64,000 nucleotides of DNA, from positions 1 through 64,000 of the forward strand of contig NBAY01000026.1 of NCBI GenBank assembly GCA_002794775.1. The letters run 5' to 3'. Position numbers and translations under genes: made by a program. Numbering within the stretch: the first letter of the stretch is position 1; the number at the start of each line of letters is the position of its first letter. Positions 22,119 through 33,627 of the stretch are shown here, in pieces. A model generated the notes under the pieces. That model made no database searches. It was not told where the DNA came from and was given only the letters and a program-made list of their open reading frames with translations. This stretch comes from Porodaedalea pini (lineage: Eukaryota > Basidiomycota > Agaricomycetes > Hymenochaetales > Hymenochaetaceae).

Positions 22119-23885
22119 TCAATAGCTCAGCTTTTGTGCCAACCTGAAGTAGGTCAGGTTGGCGTGATTGGACCAGATCTCGATAGGGTGACGGGTGCCG
22201 AGGAGGTATTGTCTCCACTCCTTGAGTGCCAAAACAATTGCAAGCATTTCCTTGTCGTAGATCTTGTAGTTTCGTTCTGCTGGCAGGAGTGCTTCTGACC
22301 TGTAGGCGACTACCCTCCACTTGTCTTCCTGTTTCTGCAACAACACTCCTCCAAGGGCGAAGTTTGATGAGTCTGCTTCGACGTGGAAAGGGCCTTCATC
22401 GTTCGCAATGGCTAGGACTGGAGGTGAGCAGAGACGTCGTCTCAACTCCTCGAATGCTTCCTGCTGTTCGGTCTCCCATACCCAGTCCTTCTTGCCTGTC
22501 AGTGACGTCAGTGGATGGACTACCTTGCTGTAGTCTTTGATGAATCGTCGCAGCCAGTTGCCCATACCGAGGAATTGCTGTAGCTGCTTAAGGTTTTGCA
22601 GGACTGGCCAGTCTGCGATCGCCTCTGTCTTCGCCGGATCCGCCCTGATTTTGCCATTGCCGACGACGTGTCCGAGATATTTCACGGTCTTAGCATCGAA
22701 CTCGCATTTTTCTGGCTTTAGGTACAGGCCGTTTTCTCGCAAGATTTGAAGGACACACCTCGACATCTCGATATGTTCCTCAAGAGTTTGTGAAAGAATG
22801 AGGATGTCGTCAAGATAGATGATGATCAGGTTATCGTAGATCAGTCCTTTGAAGATGTGGTTGATGAAGGCTTGGAACGTTGCCGGTGCATTGCAAAGAC
22901 CAAAGAACATGACTGTCGGTTCAAAGAGACCCATATTCGTGTGAAAGGCTGCCTTCCACTCATCGCCTTCGCGGATCTGGATGTTGTAGTATCCCCAGCG
23001 AAGGTCAAGCTTAGTGATGTACTTCGCTTTCTTGACTTTGTCGACAAGTTCGTCGATGAGAGGGAGGGGGTACTTATTCTTGATCGTACCGTCATTGAGC
23101 TTACGGTAATCCTGGATCGGGCGTAGTGACTTGTTGGCCTTCTTGATGAAGAAGAAGGGCGACGCCATGGGCAATATTGACCATCGGATACGACCAGACT
23201 TCAAGTTCTCATCGAGGAAGTCCTTTAGTGATTGTTGCTCAGTTGGCATGAGCGGATAGATCTTACAATCGCTAGGTTTCAAGTCGGGTTTCAAGTCGAT
23301 GACATGGTCCCAGGGTCGATGTTCCAGCAGCTTCTTGAAGCCTTTCTCGCTGAATACGTCGGCGTAGTCGTTGAGGTATGCGGGCCAGGATGTCTTGTCC
23401 ATTCGCACCTCTACCACCCTCCTCATCTCCTCCATGGCCTTTTCCACCTTCCGCACATCTTCTTCTATAACCCTCTCTACCACACATTCGCTTGGACAGC
23501 GGGTGAAGTCGAGCGTACCCGTCTTCCAGTCGACCTCAGGGTTGTGACGTCGAAGCCAGTCATACCCTAGGAATATGTTCGACGATGCTAGCGAGGTTAC
23601 CGCAAGGACGATTTGTTCCATATGGTGGCCGATCATAAGTTTAATATCGACGTACTTTTCGATCAACCCGGCCTCATTGTGCGTACCGTCGGCATTGAGC
23701 ACCACGAGGGGTCGGATATAACGTTTTGTCTCTAACCCGTACCTCTCGATGAACCTTACGTCGATACACGACCCTGTGCATCCCGAATCTACAAGGGCAT
23801 GCGCATCTACCTCCCTCCTTTCACCCGCTACGCTGTATTCGACGTTCAGGAGAAGGTCCAGCTGGCATCCGCCAGTTCCTCTCAT
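22119..23885 (-). CDS. Retrotransposon protease, reverse transcriptase and RNase H region
   Basis: A 588-codon open stretch of pol. The protease motif is LVDSGCTGS; reverse transcriptase carries FIKKANKSLRPIQDYRKLN, ITKLDLRWGYYNI, FGLCNAPATFQ and the catalytic YLDD in IIIYLDDILIL; the RNase H part has FHVEADSSNFALGG, NYKIYDKEMLAIV and WSNHANLTYF. It ends at an in-frame TGA after AQKLSY, inside what should be the conserved R-Q-A-R-W block, so the stop most likely replaced an arginine CGA. The D of the usual WSDH block is N here. Part of the element at 19961-27039. Confidence 0.95.
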   Translation of the reverse strand: MRGTGGCQLDLLLNVEYSVAGERREVDAHALVDSGCTGSCIDVRFIERYGLETKRYIRPLVVLNADGTHNEAGLIEKYVDIKLMIGHHMEQIVLAVTSLASSNIFLGYDWLRRHNPEVDWKTGTLDFTRCPSECVVERVIEEDVRKVEKAMEEMRRVVEVRMDKTSWPAYLNDYADVFSEKGFKKLLEHRPWDHVIDLKPDLKPSDCKIYPLMPTEQQSLKDFLDENLKSGRIRWSILPMASPFFFIKKANKSLRPIQDYRKLNDGTIKNKYPLPLIDELVDKVKKAKYITKLDLRWGYYNIQIREGDEWKAAFHTNMGLFEPTVMFFGLCNAPATFQAFINHIFKGLIYDNLIIIYLDDILILSQTLEEHIEMSRCVLQILRENGLYLKPEKCEFDAKTVKYLGHVVGNGKIRADPAKTEAIADWPVLQNLKQLQQFLGMGNWLRRFIKDYSKVVHPLTSLTGKKDWVWETEQQEAFEELRRRLCSPPVLAIANDEGPFHVEADSSNFALGGVLLQKQEDKWRVVAYRSEALLPAERNYKIYDKEMLAIVLALKEWRQYLLGTRHPIEIWSNHANLTYFRLAQKLSY

Positions 23886-24049
23886 GAACAGCTGATCATA
23901 CTCCTTATCCTTGTTCTCATCAGTGGGGGCTTTGTAATCGGGAAAATCATCAACGTCATTTGTGTCTATGTAGTGTATAGATGGTCGACTATATTTTATC
24001 GAGTCCGAATCCGAAACCCCTTGCTCTTCCCGGTCAGTCGCCCCGATGG

Positions 24050-26479
24050 CTACACCTGACCACTCGCAAAACCCTGCGAGTCGACAACCTCTTCGTCATC
24101 ACCTTCTTCCTCCACATAGTCCTCCACAGTCGACCTCCGAGCATCTACGACTTCCTCAAAGGCCAATTCCTTCATTGCACCTAGCTCATCGGCGAGGAGG
24201 CGACGTTCACCAGGTGCCATCATCTGCAGCATACGCTGCACGATCGTCTTTCCTTGTGGACATGCATCCTTGAAGTGACCTAACTGGCCACAGATCCAGC
24301 ATGCACGTCGGTGTTGCGCCTCATTCATCAAGACATCCATCGGTTGGCCGGCGCCTCCGAAGGTGATGCCAGTCGCATCGCATTTGTCGATGTGGGGGGT
24401 CGTGATTGGACGGCGAGCCGGGGGCGCCTGCTGCTGAGGCTGGTGTGGTGGGAGCGGAAACGCTGGATTGCGCGGATCTGCTGTTCACCTCGGTCGATCT
24501 CAATGGCCTTTTTCTTCCAGGCGTCGTACGTCGTTGGGACCGGTGTTGACCTTAATACTCCGCGGACCACCTCGATGTTCATCGCATGCTTCAAACGATC
24601 ACAGATGATATTGTCATCCTTCAGACCTGCTCTGGTGATGACGACGTCGAGCTTCTGGAAGAATTCGTCGGCGGTGAGGTCCTTCTGAACCTTGGTTCAA
24701 AATTCTGCTAACGCCTTTTCCTTCCGGTTCGGATCGTCGAATGAGGCGTCTAAGCGCTCTTGGAACCTTGTCCAGCTGTCGGTGAAGGTTACGAGGCCAG
24801 CTGTCGTTGATTCCTCTACGTAGTTCTGCGCCCACGTCGCTGCATTGCCACCCTTTAGGTAGGAGAGAGCGACGTAGATTTTGCTCTCCGCCGTCAGGTA
24901 CCGGCTTGGGTTTGCCGATGTAGATCCTGACTTAGGGGTGTCTGGGATCAACGGTCCTTTTGGGGACGTGATCGCATTGCTCTGGGAGGTTAGGGGTAGA
25001 CTGCGGTGAGATCGCTTGACGTACCGGTACGCATCAGTACGCTTTGGTATGCGCCGGTACGTGTCGATATCGAGAACAAAGGTCGGGAACTCCTGTCGCG
25101 TCTGTGGTTTGACCGGTACGGAGTCGGTATGCGTGGGTAATCAACACCGGTACGGTGTGATCACGACGAGCGGCAAGGTTCGAGTTACGAAGTATGAGAC
25201 GAGAGACGGTTTCGAAAGACGAGATGCTAAGACGAAGACGGAACGACTACAAGATTACGAGAACAAAGACGGATCGCACTCAAGTTACCCTATCTGAGGG
25301 AGACTCTGCGGTAGAACTGACTTTTCCTCTACCTACGACATGGGGTGCATATTTATACTAAGTCCAAAGATCTATCTACAGTTAATAATTTCCATATGGG
25401 CATACCGTGCATATCAGTCGAAACATAGAGAAGTCGAAAGGAAAAGTCATAGGTCATAGAGGTGCGCATAGAGTGCATAGAAATCAGAAGAACATAGGAA
25501 AAACATAAATCATAATGAGGAAAATGTCCGCTTCGCGTCCGATCACACCGGTGCTCCACCGGAACTCAGATCGTCCAATTGGTACATGGCTCCCGTCGTC
25601 GGACAGCAGTCCGGTACGCGTCTTGGCTGTATGCTCCATGTGACCGCGTCCCTAATCGTCGAGATAAGATCTCCGGTACGTTCCGGTATGCTTTCAGAGG
25701 TGTCAGAATGTGCTGATGACGCGATCGCGAGGTTCTGATTTGAGACCGGACCGATCGGGTTGAGTCCAGTACTGATTGGTACGCGTCGGAACCAGTTCTT
25801 GAATGCTTCTGGAGTGATCGGCGGTGATGGGATGATCGGCACGGCTCTACACCGAGACAAAGAGGAGGACCTCACGTTTGAAGTCCAGGTAGTCGTCGCT
25901 GCCGGTGAATTCACGCAGCCGGGCAACATCGATGTTGGGGGTCAGGGGATTTGCTGCTGTAACCGACGCTGGGGCGTTGTTCGCCTGATGGGCGAAGGCA
26001 CCTGCAACGATCACCGCAATCTGCTCCATCTGCTGCTGACTGAAACCTCCTGCTGACATTGCGGTTTTGGGTGTGGGCATCGATGGGTCAGGGGGGGTTG
26101 GAGGTGACAGATCTCCACGCATCTCACGGTAGGGTCTGGGAGTAAGCGGTAAGGCAACGGTGGATGTCGATGGTGCGGGTGACGACGGGACGGCTGGGGG
26201 CCACCTAGCTCTCTTTCCTTGCTCGTCCGATGAATACCAGCTGTGTCGGACTTCACTCCACCAGATATCGTGTGTAACGCCGCTGTTGTTGGTCGTGACG
26301 TAGCCTGCTCGGTTTGGATTCCAACGTGCCGATGCAGGAAGGGCCTGTTGTTGTTCGTCGGTGAGATCTATCTTGACGACGGGGGAGGGACAGGGATCAG
26401 TTGTGGGTATTGCATAATACACGAACGTCCGAAAACATCCGGGCAGGGTTGAGGGTTGTCGTTTAGGGGGTTTACACAT
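24050..26479 (-). pseudogene. Retrotransposon gag, interrupted by a solo LTR
   Basis: The N-terminal part (26479-25852) starts MCKPPKRQPS and ends FTGSDDYLDFKREVLLFVS; after the 933-bp insertion the frame resumes at ANPSRYLTAESKIYVALSY and continues through WAQNYVEES. Removing the insert and one CCGA copy restores the frame exactly. A TGA at 24697-24699 follows ALAEF, where a tryptophan TGG is plausible. A one-base slip near 24475 shifts into the frame with the CCHC zinc knuckle CWICGQLGHFKDAC. Known gag role: particle assembly and nucleic-acid binding. Non-functional here. Confidence 0.88.
24919..25851. repeat. Nested solo LTR (933 bp) inside gag
   Basis: Ends form the short inverted repeat TGTAGA...TCTACA and are flanked by the 4-bp direct repeat CCGA (24915-24918 and 25852-25855). 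The insert breaks the gag frame and its removal repairs it, which fixes the boundaries. It lacks any coding domain and starts with TG and ends with CA, so a solo LTR of another family is the simplest reading. Both ends are rich in CCGGTACG and CGTACCGG words. Confidence 0.8.
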
Positions 26480-26576
26480 CAAGTCCGTCGAGGGGAGCGC
26501 TCCTCTAGACTGAGTGAAGGCGAGTCGACAGCGATGACGTATGCTGGGGATGAGCCTGGGTGGGGTTCTGCTTTTA

Positions 26577-27039
26577 TGTTAGGCGGGAGTCCAGGAGACA
26601 ACTCGGACTGGGCAGGTCTCGGCTGACTGTCGTCTGGGACGTGCTATACTCGAGCTAGGACTCGGGACATGCTATACTCAGGCTAGGTCGTCGCAGAGGT
26701 AAGAGGATTAATACAATGTACTCTAATACAGGAGGGGGGGCACAGTCTCACCTAGGTCATCGCGGAGGTAAGAGGAAAAGCAGAACGGATGTTCGTTTGC
26801 AATTCCTCTTCCTTATAAATGCAGCGCCTGTGGGACCGTATTATCTAAGTACTGTATAGTTTATATAATGGAACAAATGAAGGTCACATCAGATTGAGTG
26901 TGTGTGGGAAAGGAGTGTGGATGACATAAGCGTGAGAAATGATTAGGAAAGATGATTAATTATAATGAAAAGGAGTGGTTAAAAGAAAAGAAATGGTAAA
27001 AGGAAAATAAAAGAAGAGGTGAAAGTTCGAGTCTTAACA
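26577..27039 (-). repeat. 5' LTR of the Ty3/gypsy element
   Basis: Partner of 19961-20423, same length; followed by the target duplication GCAGG. In this copy most differing sites read CA or TG where the other LTR reads CG, the mark of methyl-cytosine decay. Confidence 0.95.
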
Positions 27040-27044
27040 GCAGG

Positions 27045-28627
27045 TTGACAGCATGCGTATTGCTATATTTTTATCCCGTACTTGACAAAGTATTCGATAA
27101 TGGTCGTCATTGAGATACAAGTTCGGAAGCTGTGCCGAACTCAACCGTGCCCGTGCCGTTCTCGGCCTGCATAAGTCGTGAAGGCTTTGCCCAGGGAGGT
27201 CATCCTATATTCGTCATTCTCGACGAGCTACGACGTGATGACCTCTATGACTCACAAGGATGAGCAATCCAGTCTGCCACCCTCCTAAGTCTGGTTCGAC
27301 AAGCTCGTACTAAGTACATCACACTTCTTGAGCCAAGCTTAAGTTGGGAAGAAATGCAGAGCACACCTGAGGGCCCGTGCTACACGGAGCATGAGACCAG
27401 TACACGCCTGCTTCCCATCTTCATCTCATCTTCTTCCGAATCCCACTCTGAGTCGAATCACATTGTCCATTATAAGAATTCGCCTTATTTGGATAAAAGG
27501 GTTGCATCGATCTCTCTTCGTACTTTAATTGTACCTCACTTCGACTTCGAGGGAGCTCAGTAGGTCGCCGATCTGATGACTGATACGCGAACTGGGGAGT
27601 ATTCTCTCACTGATTTATTGTAGGGGTCTCTCAAGGTTCAATGATGGTAGATGGATAAAAATGCTGAGCGCCAACCTATGGACGAATCGTTGGCCCTTTC
27701 TTTCAATCTTTGCGCGTCGATCAAGTGTTTCCTTCCGATCAATCATTGATCACGCAGACTGAGTTTCGTCTCACCAGTCAAACGATGGTCGAATTGACTG
27801 ATACCTCTAAATCATCCATACATCAAGCATCTCACAGTTGGACACATGTTCTCGGTCAGATGGCAGACGCGAATGGGATTCCTGTGATATTAAAAACATC
27901 TCTTCGTACTTCGATAGATAGCTATATTGCGCTTCGCTGGTATTCGTGACTGTGGTATATACGTGATTGATTGCGTGTCCGGGATTCTATACGACGAGAA
28001 CAGAAAGAGAAGCTGGAAAGTGGAGAGAAGAATCAGACGGAAGCCGAGCATCGGAGACAAAGAGGAGCCAGAGACGATGGCACATCGGGTTAGGATAATG
28101 GGTCTAAGAGGCGAAGACGCTTGGTCCGGAGCAGGTGGAGATGGTGGTTTGACACGGGCAAGATTGGAAAAGGGGATGATGGAAGGGTTAAACATGGATG
28201 ATGACTGGAATGCGAGGTGTCGTCTGCGGAACCCTAGGGATGGGATGATATAGGAGTTGTGAGAAGTGCAGGAAAGTGTATGATGTGAGTGTACAGAGAA
28301 GAGGATGGATGCGCGGCAAGGAGCAACGGGACAGGGATGGGATGAATCGAGGCTCGTAAGGATGACGACGCCACTTCAATGTACAGGAGAGTTGACGGGA
28401 GGGGGTATCGTGATGATGGGTTATGCGGGGAAAGAAGAACAGAAAGCAAATACGCGGTACGACCGATAGATAACAAGATTGGATGTGAGAGGCCGAAACC
28501 ACACCACGGATAACAAGCATACCGAAGGTATGGGATGCAAAAAAAATGCGAGGGATGAGAGGACGATGCGTATTCACAAAGCAATGCAAAGAAAAGCAGA
28601 AAAGAGAACGAGAACGAGAAACAACAC
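27045..28627. other. Intergenic, no gene recognised
   Basis: Short frames at 27354-27563, 27710-27949 and 27927-28253 (+) and 28188-28724 (-) lack family resemblance. The part next to the F-box gene is pyrimidine-rich on its coding strand and is probably its 3' untranslated region. Confidence 0.5.
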
Positions 28628-30212
28628 CTAGAACGAGCAAAGGTCGAGACTTGCGCGCTTCAGCGCTCGGTTCGTGATGTTTACACCGTAGAGGTCCTCG
28701 AGCCACACGCCCTGCTCCTGGCACGTTTTGAGTAATCGCGTCCAGAACGTCGCGATGCGCACACTAGGTCGGTGCGTACGAAGCGCGTGACTTTCCGGAC
28801 TGAGGTCACGGATAAAGCGCAAGTTCGGGAACGCCTCGCGCTGAAGAGAGAGCAGCTGCTCGAGCAAAGTGAACGTATCCTCGCTTTCCGCGAGGCGCTT
28901 GTCAATGCCGCGGATGCCGATGAACTCAATTGTTGGGTGGGTAGGCAGCAGCACGTCTAAGGTAAGTATAGGTTAGAGCTGAATCTAAGAGAAATGAGGT
29001 GTAAAGAAATGACGAACGTGGTGGAATCCAGTCCGGCGTCTGCCAATGCCACTCGGCATCCGCACTGCAGATAAACTCGCGCAGATTCGGACACCACTTC
29101 GCAAGCTGCAGGTCCGGATGTGCGAGATTGAGGACATGTGACTCGATGAGCGACGATGAATGCCCGAGCTCGAGCTGGCGCAGCGACGATCCGTGCATTT
29201 GGAAAAAGGAAGAAAACCCGACGCCGCGGTAGTTGAACTCGCATGAAACGACAGAAAGATTTACGAGCTTCGGCATCTTCCAAAATGCCAAAAAGGAGAA
29301 CGTGAAATCATCCACCTCCACCTTGAGAGACCGCAAGGCAGGAAGCTCGATGGCTGGGAAGTGGGAAGGCGTTCCATACGCCGCATGATCTGGAGAGCCT
29401 GATGTAATCTCCAGATATTCGATCGCACTCGGGCGATTGAACAAAGCCGACATCTGGATGTGCAACGGCGTCTCGTCATCATTCTTCCACGAGACTCGAC
29501 GAAGGTCCTTGCTGCTCTGTGCGAGAAGCGAAAATATTGTCTCGGTCGTGCAGCGTGGGTCTTGCGGAGCGAACGCGTTCTGCTTGACGGAATGACGGTC
29601 GGTATATACGACGAGCTGGGACGCGTGATCCAGAATGTGGTGGATGTCAATCGGCGCACAAGGGTCCAAGATAGACGTCTCGATATGTAATCGACGGATG
29701 TACCATCCACTTGACATGGGCGAGCCTCGCGTGTCCTCGAGCAAAAGCGTATGGGCCAGAGCCTTCGCCTGCGCTCCCCGACTAATCCAGACGAACTCGT
29801 ATAGAAATTCGTGCATGAGCGCATTCCACCGACGACATACGCGCGCAAGATCGAGCTTGAGCCGCATGTTTTCACGGTATGCTTCAAGCTGGCACGCAGC
29901 AGACTGCTCGCGCTCGAGGAAGGAGACTTCCTGAGATGTGTCGTCCAGTGAGATGAAGGTAGCCTCTCGAAAAATAAGGAGCCAAAGCTCTGGTGGAATT
30001 CGCGCCGTAGGGGATTCCGATTTGGATGAAGGGGAGAGACATGGTTTCTCGGGACAATTATGTACACTGTGAGCAGACGTGAGCTTGTCGTCGAACATGG
30101 CATGCGTCGACGGGCTGTACCTGAAAAAGCGCGTCCTGCGCGACAAAAGACGAGCTATTTTCTTCGCAAAAACCAAACATTTACGCTTGACAATCGGAGG
30201 GGATGGTCGCAT
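28628..30212 (-). CDS. F-box protein
   Basis: Predicted substrate adaptor of an SCF ubiquitin ligase, binding Skp1 through the F-box. Two exons (30212-29018 and 28956-28628) around a 61-nt intron give 507 residues in frame. The F-box lies at about residues 71-145: [17 protein letters not shown], a short insertion with ERE..., then [17 protein letters not shown]. The rest has irregular leucine-rich strands ([48 protein letters not shown]), the usual layout in agaricomycete F-box families. The first 60 residues are basic and probably disordered. The start ATG at 30212-30210 is the first in frame. Target unknown. Confidence 0.85.
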
Positions 30213-31074
30213 TGAGGTCGGAGAGGAAGAGGTCGTGGTAGTCGCTGGGAAAGAAAGAGAGGTCGCCGTGATGTCGCCGACAGCTCTGGCATTTTAGGGT
30301 CATGTGAGATAGTTACCATTTAAAGCGATAAGGTTCATTTGTAACTTCCCCTCCAACCTCGGCATCGGTCATTTCGGTCTACATACCTGACTTGACTGAG
30401 GCGCGTAAGTAGGGAAAGAAAAATGAATGTTAATAATAGTAGGACATTTAAATACTTTACGCATCTGTTGAACAGCACAATTAGAAGGGTGGCACAGTGA
30501 GAAATGTCGCAGGGGTTATGTATGCTTGTACCTACCAGTTAATAGATTCTCTTTTTACACCACCGGACATCGATGGCAGCGGTCGGAAAAGAATGTGAGT
30601 ATGCCTCACGATAGGCACATTACCAATTGCATGAGTATACGCACTTTAGGGCCAAGCCCGACGCCGACGCGGCATTATTGACAAGACGGTTCACATCGAA
30701 TGCCGTACAAGAAAATATTGCAGAGCCACAAGAAGGTCTATTAGAAGTACATGTCAGAACGGGAGATCGTGAATCATGACTATCATCAACAAAGGTCGTT
30801 AAAAGTTCGTACAAAAAGAAGATAGTGCCGTCGACGGCACGACCTAGAAATCTAAACCGAAAACGAAGGAAAAGGACCAGAACATTTGAGATATGGACTC
30901 AAAGAAGGTGAAGTATAAAGTGTAGACCAGCCGGCAAAATTGAATGAATGAGGACAGTCCAACGAAAAATCGCGTCGGAATGAAGAATATCAAAGAAACG
31001 AAAGCACCACATTCAAAGCGGGATAGCATAGTAAAACAAATATCGCGTCGAAAGGCTTATACGTACACCATCCA
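30213..31074. other. Intergenic, no gene recognised
   Basis: Promoter side of the F-box gene and 3' side of the next minus-strand gene. Small frames at 30620-30814 and 30844-31029 are not convincing. Confidence 0.5.
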
Positions 31075-33627
31075 TCAAGACGTTCTCGGCGTGATCGCAG
31101 ACTCTCCAAGCCTAGACGGGCCAGCAACGGTGCTCTGGCCTTCCGAGGAAATGGACACTTTCGCCTTATCGTCTGGAGCCTTGATGTCCACGCAGACCCA
31201 CACACCATCCTCGTCATCATCAGCATCAGATCGCTTAGGCTGATCACTATGTGAGTTCCGGATAAACGACCGCGACCGCCACAGACTGCGCAGCGGAGCG
31301 GTAGATGCAGAAGCAAGAGCATGCGCTGTGTCCCTAAGGCTCTCCAGGCTGCGCGTGCGCGAGCGGACTCGCGAAGGAGCCTCATCGGACAACCTGTGAC
31401 TCTGTGATCTCGTAAGAGGGGCCAGTTCCGAAAAGCGCCCGTGCGAGTGCGCAGCAGAAGACGTAGGCGTCTGTGAGCGTCCTCTCTCTCGTCCACTGGC
31501 AGACACGGGTCGGAACGACGTGGGGGGCGGACGATTCTTCGGCGGTACGGGAGGCATTCCAGGAATAGGCGTGGATGGACGTATGCCGCTTCGTACACCG
31601 CGCAGGACGTCTCGCATGTCAGCTATATGTTGGCATGTCCTTGTTGGCGTAGTGGGTCGCCGCATTGACATGGCCGTTACGGTTGATCCTTGTTGAGGGG
31701 CTGAAGGAGAGCGTACATGGGAAATAGGGCGTGAAGGAGTAGGAGAAGCCCACTCGTGATTGTACGAGGCCCGAGAAAGAACCTCTGCGGGAGTCGCAGC
31801 TCCAGAGCCTGGGAGCGATCGAGATCTAGCGTGCGGGAACGGGAGGGATGCCGGAGACGAAGACGAGCGCAGCGCTGCCGGTCGGCCAACGCTGACCGTA
31901 TTCCGTATGGAGTCAGGAAGCTGAGGCTGGGAATTTGCCCTCTCCTTCCCCTTGTTTACGTTCGCGACTTTCTCTGTAGCTTCTAGATCGGCGGTCTCAA
32001 TCCGGAGGTGGCACTGCGGGCAGATTTGACAGCGATGCTGGTCCTCCTTTGGTTTAGTGGCCTTAGGGTGAGATGCTGCCTTCGCCGAAGGAGAGTTGGC
32101 GATCTGAGTCTTTGATGGCTTCTTCAGAAGCCTACGCTGAGGGGTCGGGCGCGGAGTTAAGGAAAGTCCCGGCCGCGGAGTCGGACGGTCGATGGGAAGC
32201 CACTCTGAGTCACAATCGCCTGTGTGCGCATGAGCAGAAGCTGAATTCGCATGTCGTGAATGAAAAGGCGACATAGTTGAGGCAATAGGAGCGCCGAGGC
32301 TGGAAACAGTCGAGTCTGAATCAGAGTCCACGTCGAGGAAAGCAGCGACATCCACATAGCGCGATGTCGATGTCGTCGTCCATGAAAATGTTGATTTCTG
32401 TAGGATCGTTAGTTTGTCCGCCGCAAAGAGAAAAAATGAAGACATACAAGTCTATCTACGTCTCGCCTTAGCACATAATCGAGCTCTTCGTGTCCACTTC
32501 CAGGCTCTTCAAGCCATGTGCCGCCCATGCCTTCATCAATATCTACTCGATCAAATCCAGTGTCCAGCGAGATGCCGTCATGATCGTCATCGGTCTGTGG
32601 CCTGCAGACGAGCCCTTCGTCGCGCCCAGGACCGATTCCACCGCGAAGCCAGATGGAACGAGCGAATATGCTGCGCAACCCTGCAGATTTGGGTGGTGCG
32701 TTGATTTCGAGTTCGTCTACATGTGTCTGTTCCTTCTCATCGTGCTCATCATATTCAGCATAGCCTTCGCCCACTTTACCGGCAGCACGCCGCAGGAAAC
32801 CATACCGTTCTGCTCGTGAATGCCCTTGCTTCAGTGCTGCATCCCGACGAAAGGGATTGCGTAAACCGAAGCCGAAAGCGCCGAGGCCGCTCGACGTTCC
32901 AGAGTCCTGCGATGAAGAATGATGATGGGTGGCACGTGTGGGAGCGCATGACCCCTTATCGGCAGTTGATGCATCTCGGCAGTGAGCGTCACTCTTCATC
33001 TGTTTCTCGAGCTCTGGACAAACAGAAGTATCAAGGGCGAGTCCGGTCCCCGCAGAGCTGCGACGCGTTGCAGACATGGGGAAGTGCTGGGTGGAAAGCT
33101 CGCTGACTGCGAAGCGCGACTGAGAATATGGATAGAGAAGACTATCCTTCGCCGTGTTGGGTGAGGTTCCGATGTTGAGAAAGTCGACAGTAAGCACCTG
33201 AGAACGCGAGTCTGCATCCTCTGGTGAGGCATTGCTGCGACCGTTCTCCGAAGCACTAAGTGAGGCCCCGCCAAACGTAACTAGGCCATCTTCAGGATCC
33301 CACACCGCAGCGAAGGTCAGTGCGGTCGCGGGCGGTACAACCTCCGACCAGCGGTGGTCTGTTCTATAGGCGTTCGAGTTTGATTGCGTTTCTTTGATAT
33401 CATGGTTGTCGTTCGTGTCATTAGCAGTAAGGGGAGGCGTTGGAAGAGTGGGAGAAGTCGCAGGGCGAGCAGGCTAGTCATCTTCCATCAGTGGCTAAAT
33501 TCAGATGCCGAGTCTAAACAATGAATACACTCACAAGGCAGGGCTTCGCAGCCGCACGTCTTTGGCATGGCCGAGTCGAATGGAACCTGTTCCAGACTGG
33601 TGTCGGTGTAGCGCCGTTGGAGTTCAT
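31075..33627 (-). CDS. Serine/proline-rich, largely disordered protein (813 aa), function unknown
   Basis: Three exons: 33627-33535 (31 codons, MNSNGATPTPVWNRFHSTRP), 33473-32448 and 32397-31075; the introns are 61 and 50 nt, and all junctions keep frame. The long open frame alone lacks an ATG; only the added first exon gives one, which supports the model. Features: an acidic stretch (DDDHDGISLD...), GTWLEEPGSGHEELDYVL and TSRYVDVAAFLDVDSDSD around the second junction, a small cysteine cluster (HRCQICPQCHLRIE), an SH3-ligand-like PPVPPKNRPPP, and arginine/serine segments (SRVRSRTRSLESLRD, RSLWRSRSFIRNS). No enzyme domain. It may be a scaffold or cytoskeletal regulator, but that is a guess. 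Confidence 0.72.

Larger units (their letters stand above)
19961..27039 (-). mobile_element. Ty3/gypsy chromovirus LTR retrotransposon, inactive
   Basis: A 7,079-bp element bounded by 463-bp LTRs and 5-bp target duplications GCAGG (19956-19960 and 27040-27044). Read on the minus strand the order is gag with CCHC knuckle, protease, reverse transcriptase, RNase H, integrase, chromodomain, which defines a chromovirus. The purine tract for plus-strand priming lies beside the 3' LTR (20424-20440). The element is dead: in-frame TGA codons at 24697-24699, 22119-22121, 21687-21689 and 20817-20819, a frame slip near 24475, and a 933-bp insertion inside gag. The LTRs differ at only 12 sites, so it inserted fairly recently. 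No clear tRNA primer site was recognised. Confidence 0.95.

Noticed and set aside
28188..28724. 178-codon minus-strand frame downstream of the F-box gene
   Set aside because: It overlaps the F-box coding end in another frame and is low-complexity serine/histidine/proline-rich.
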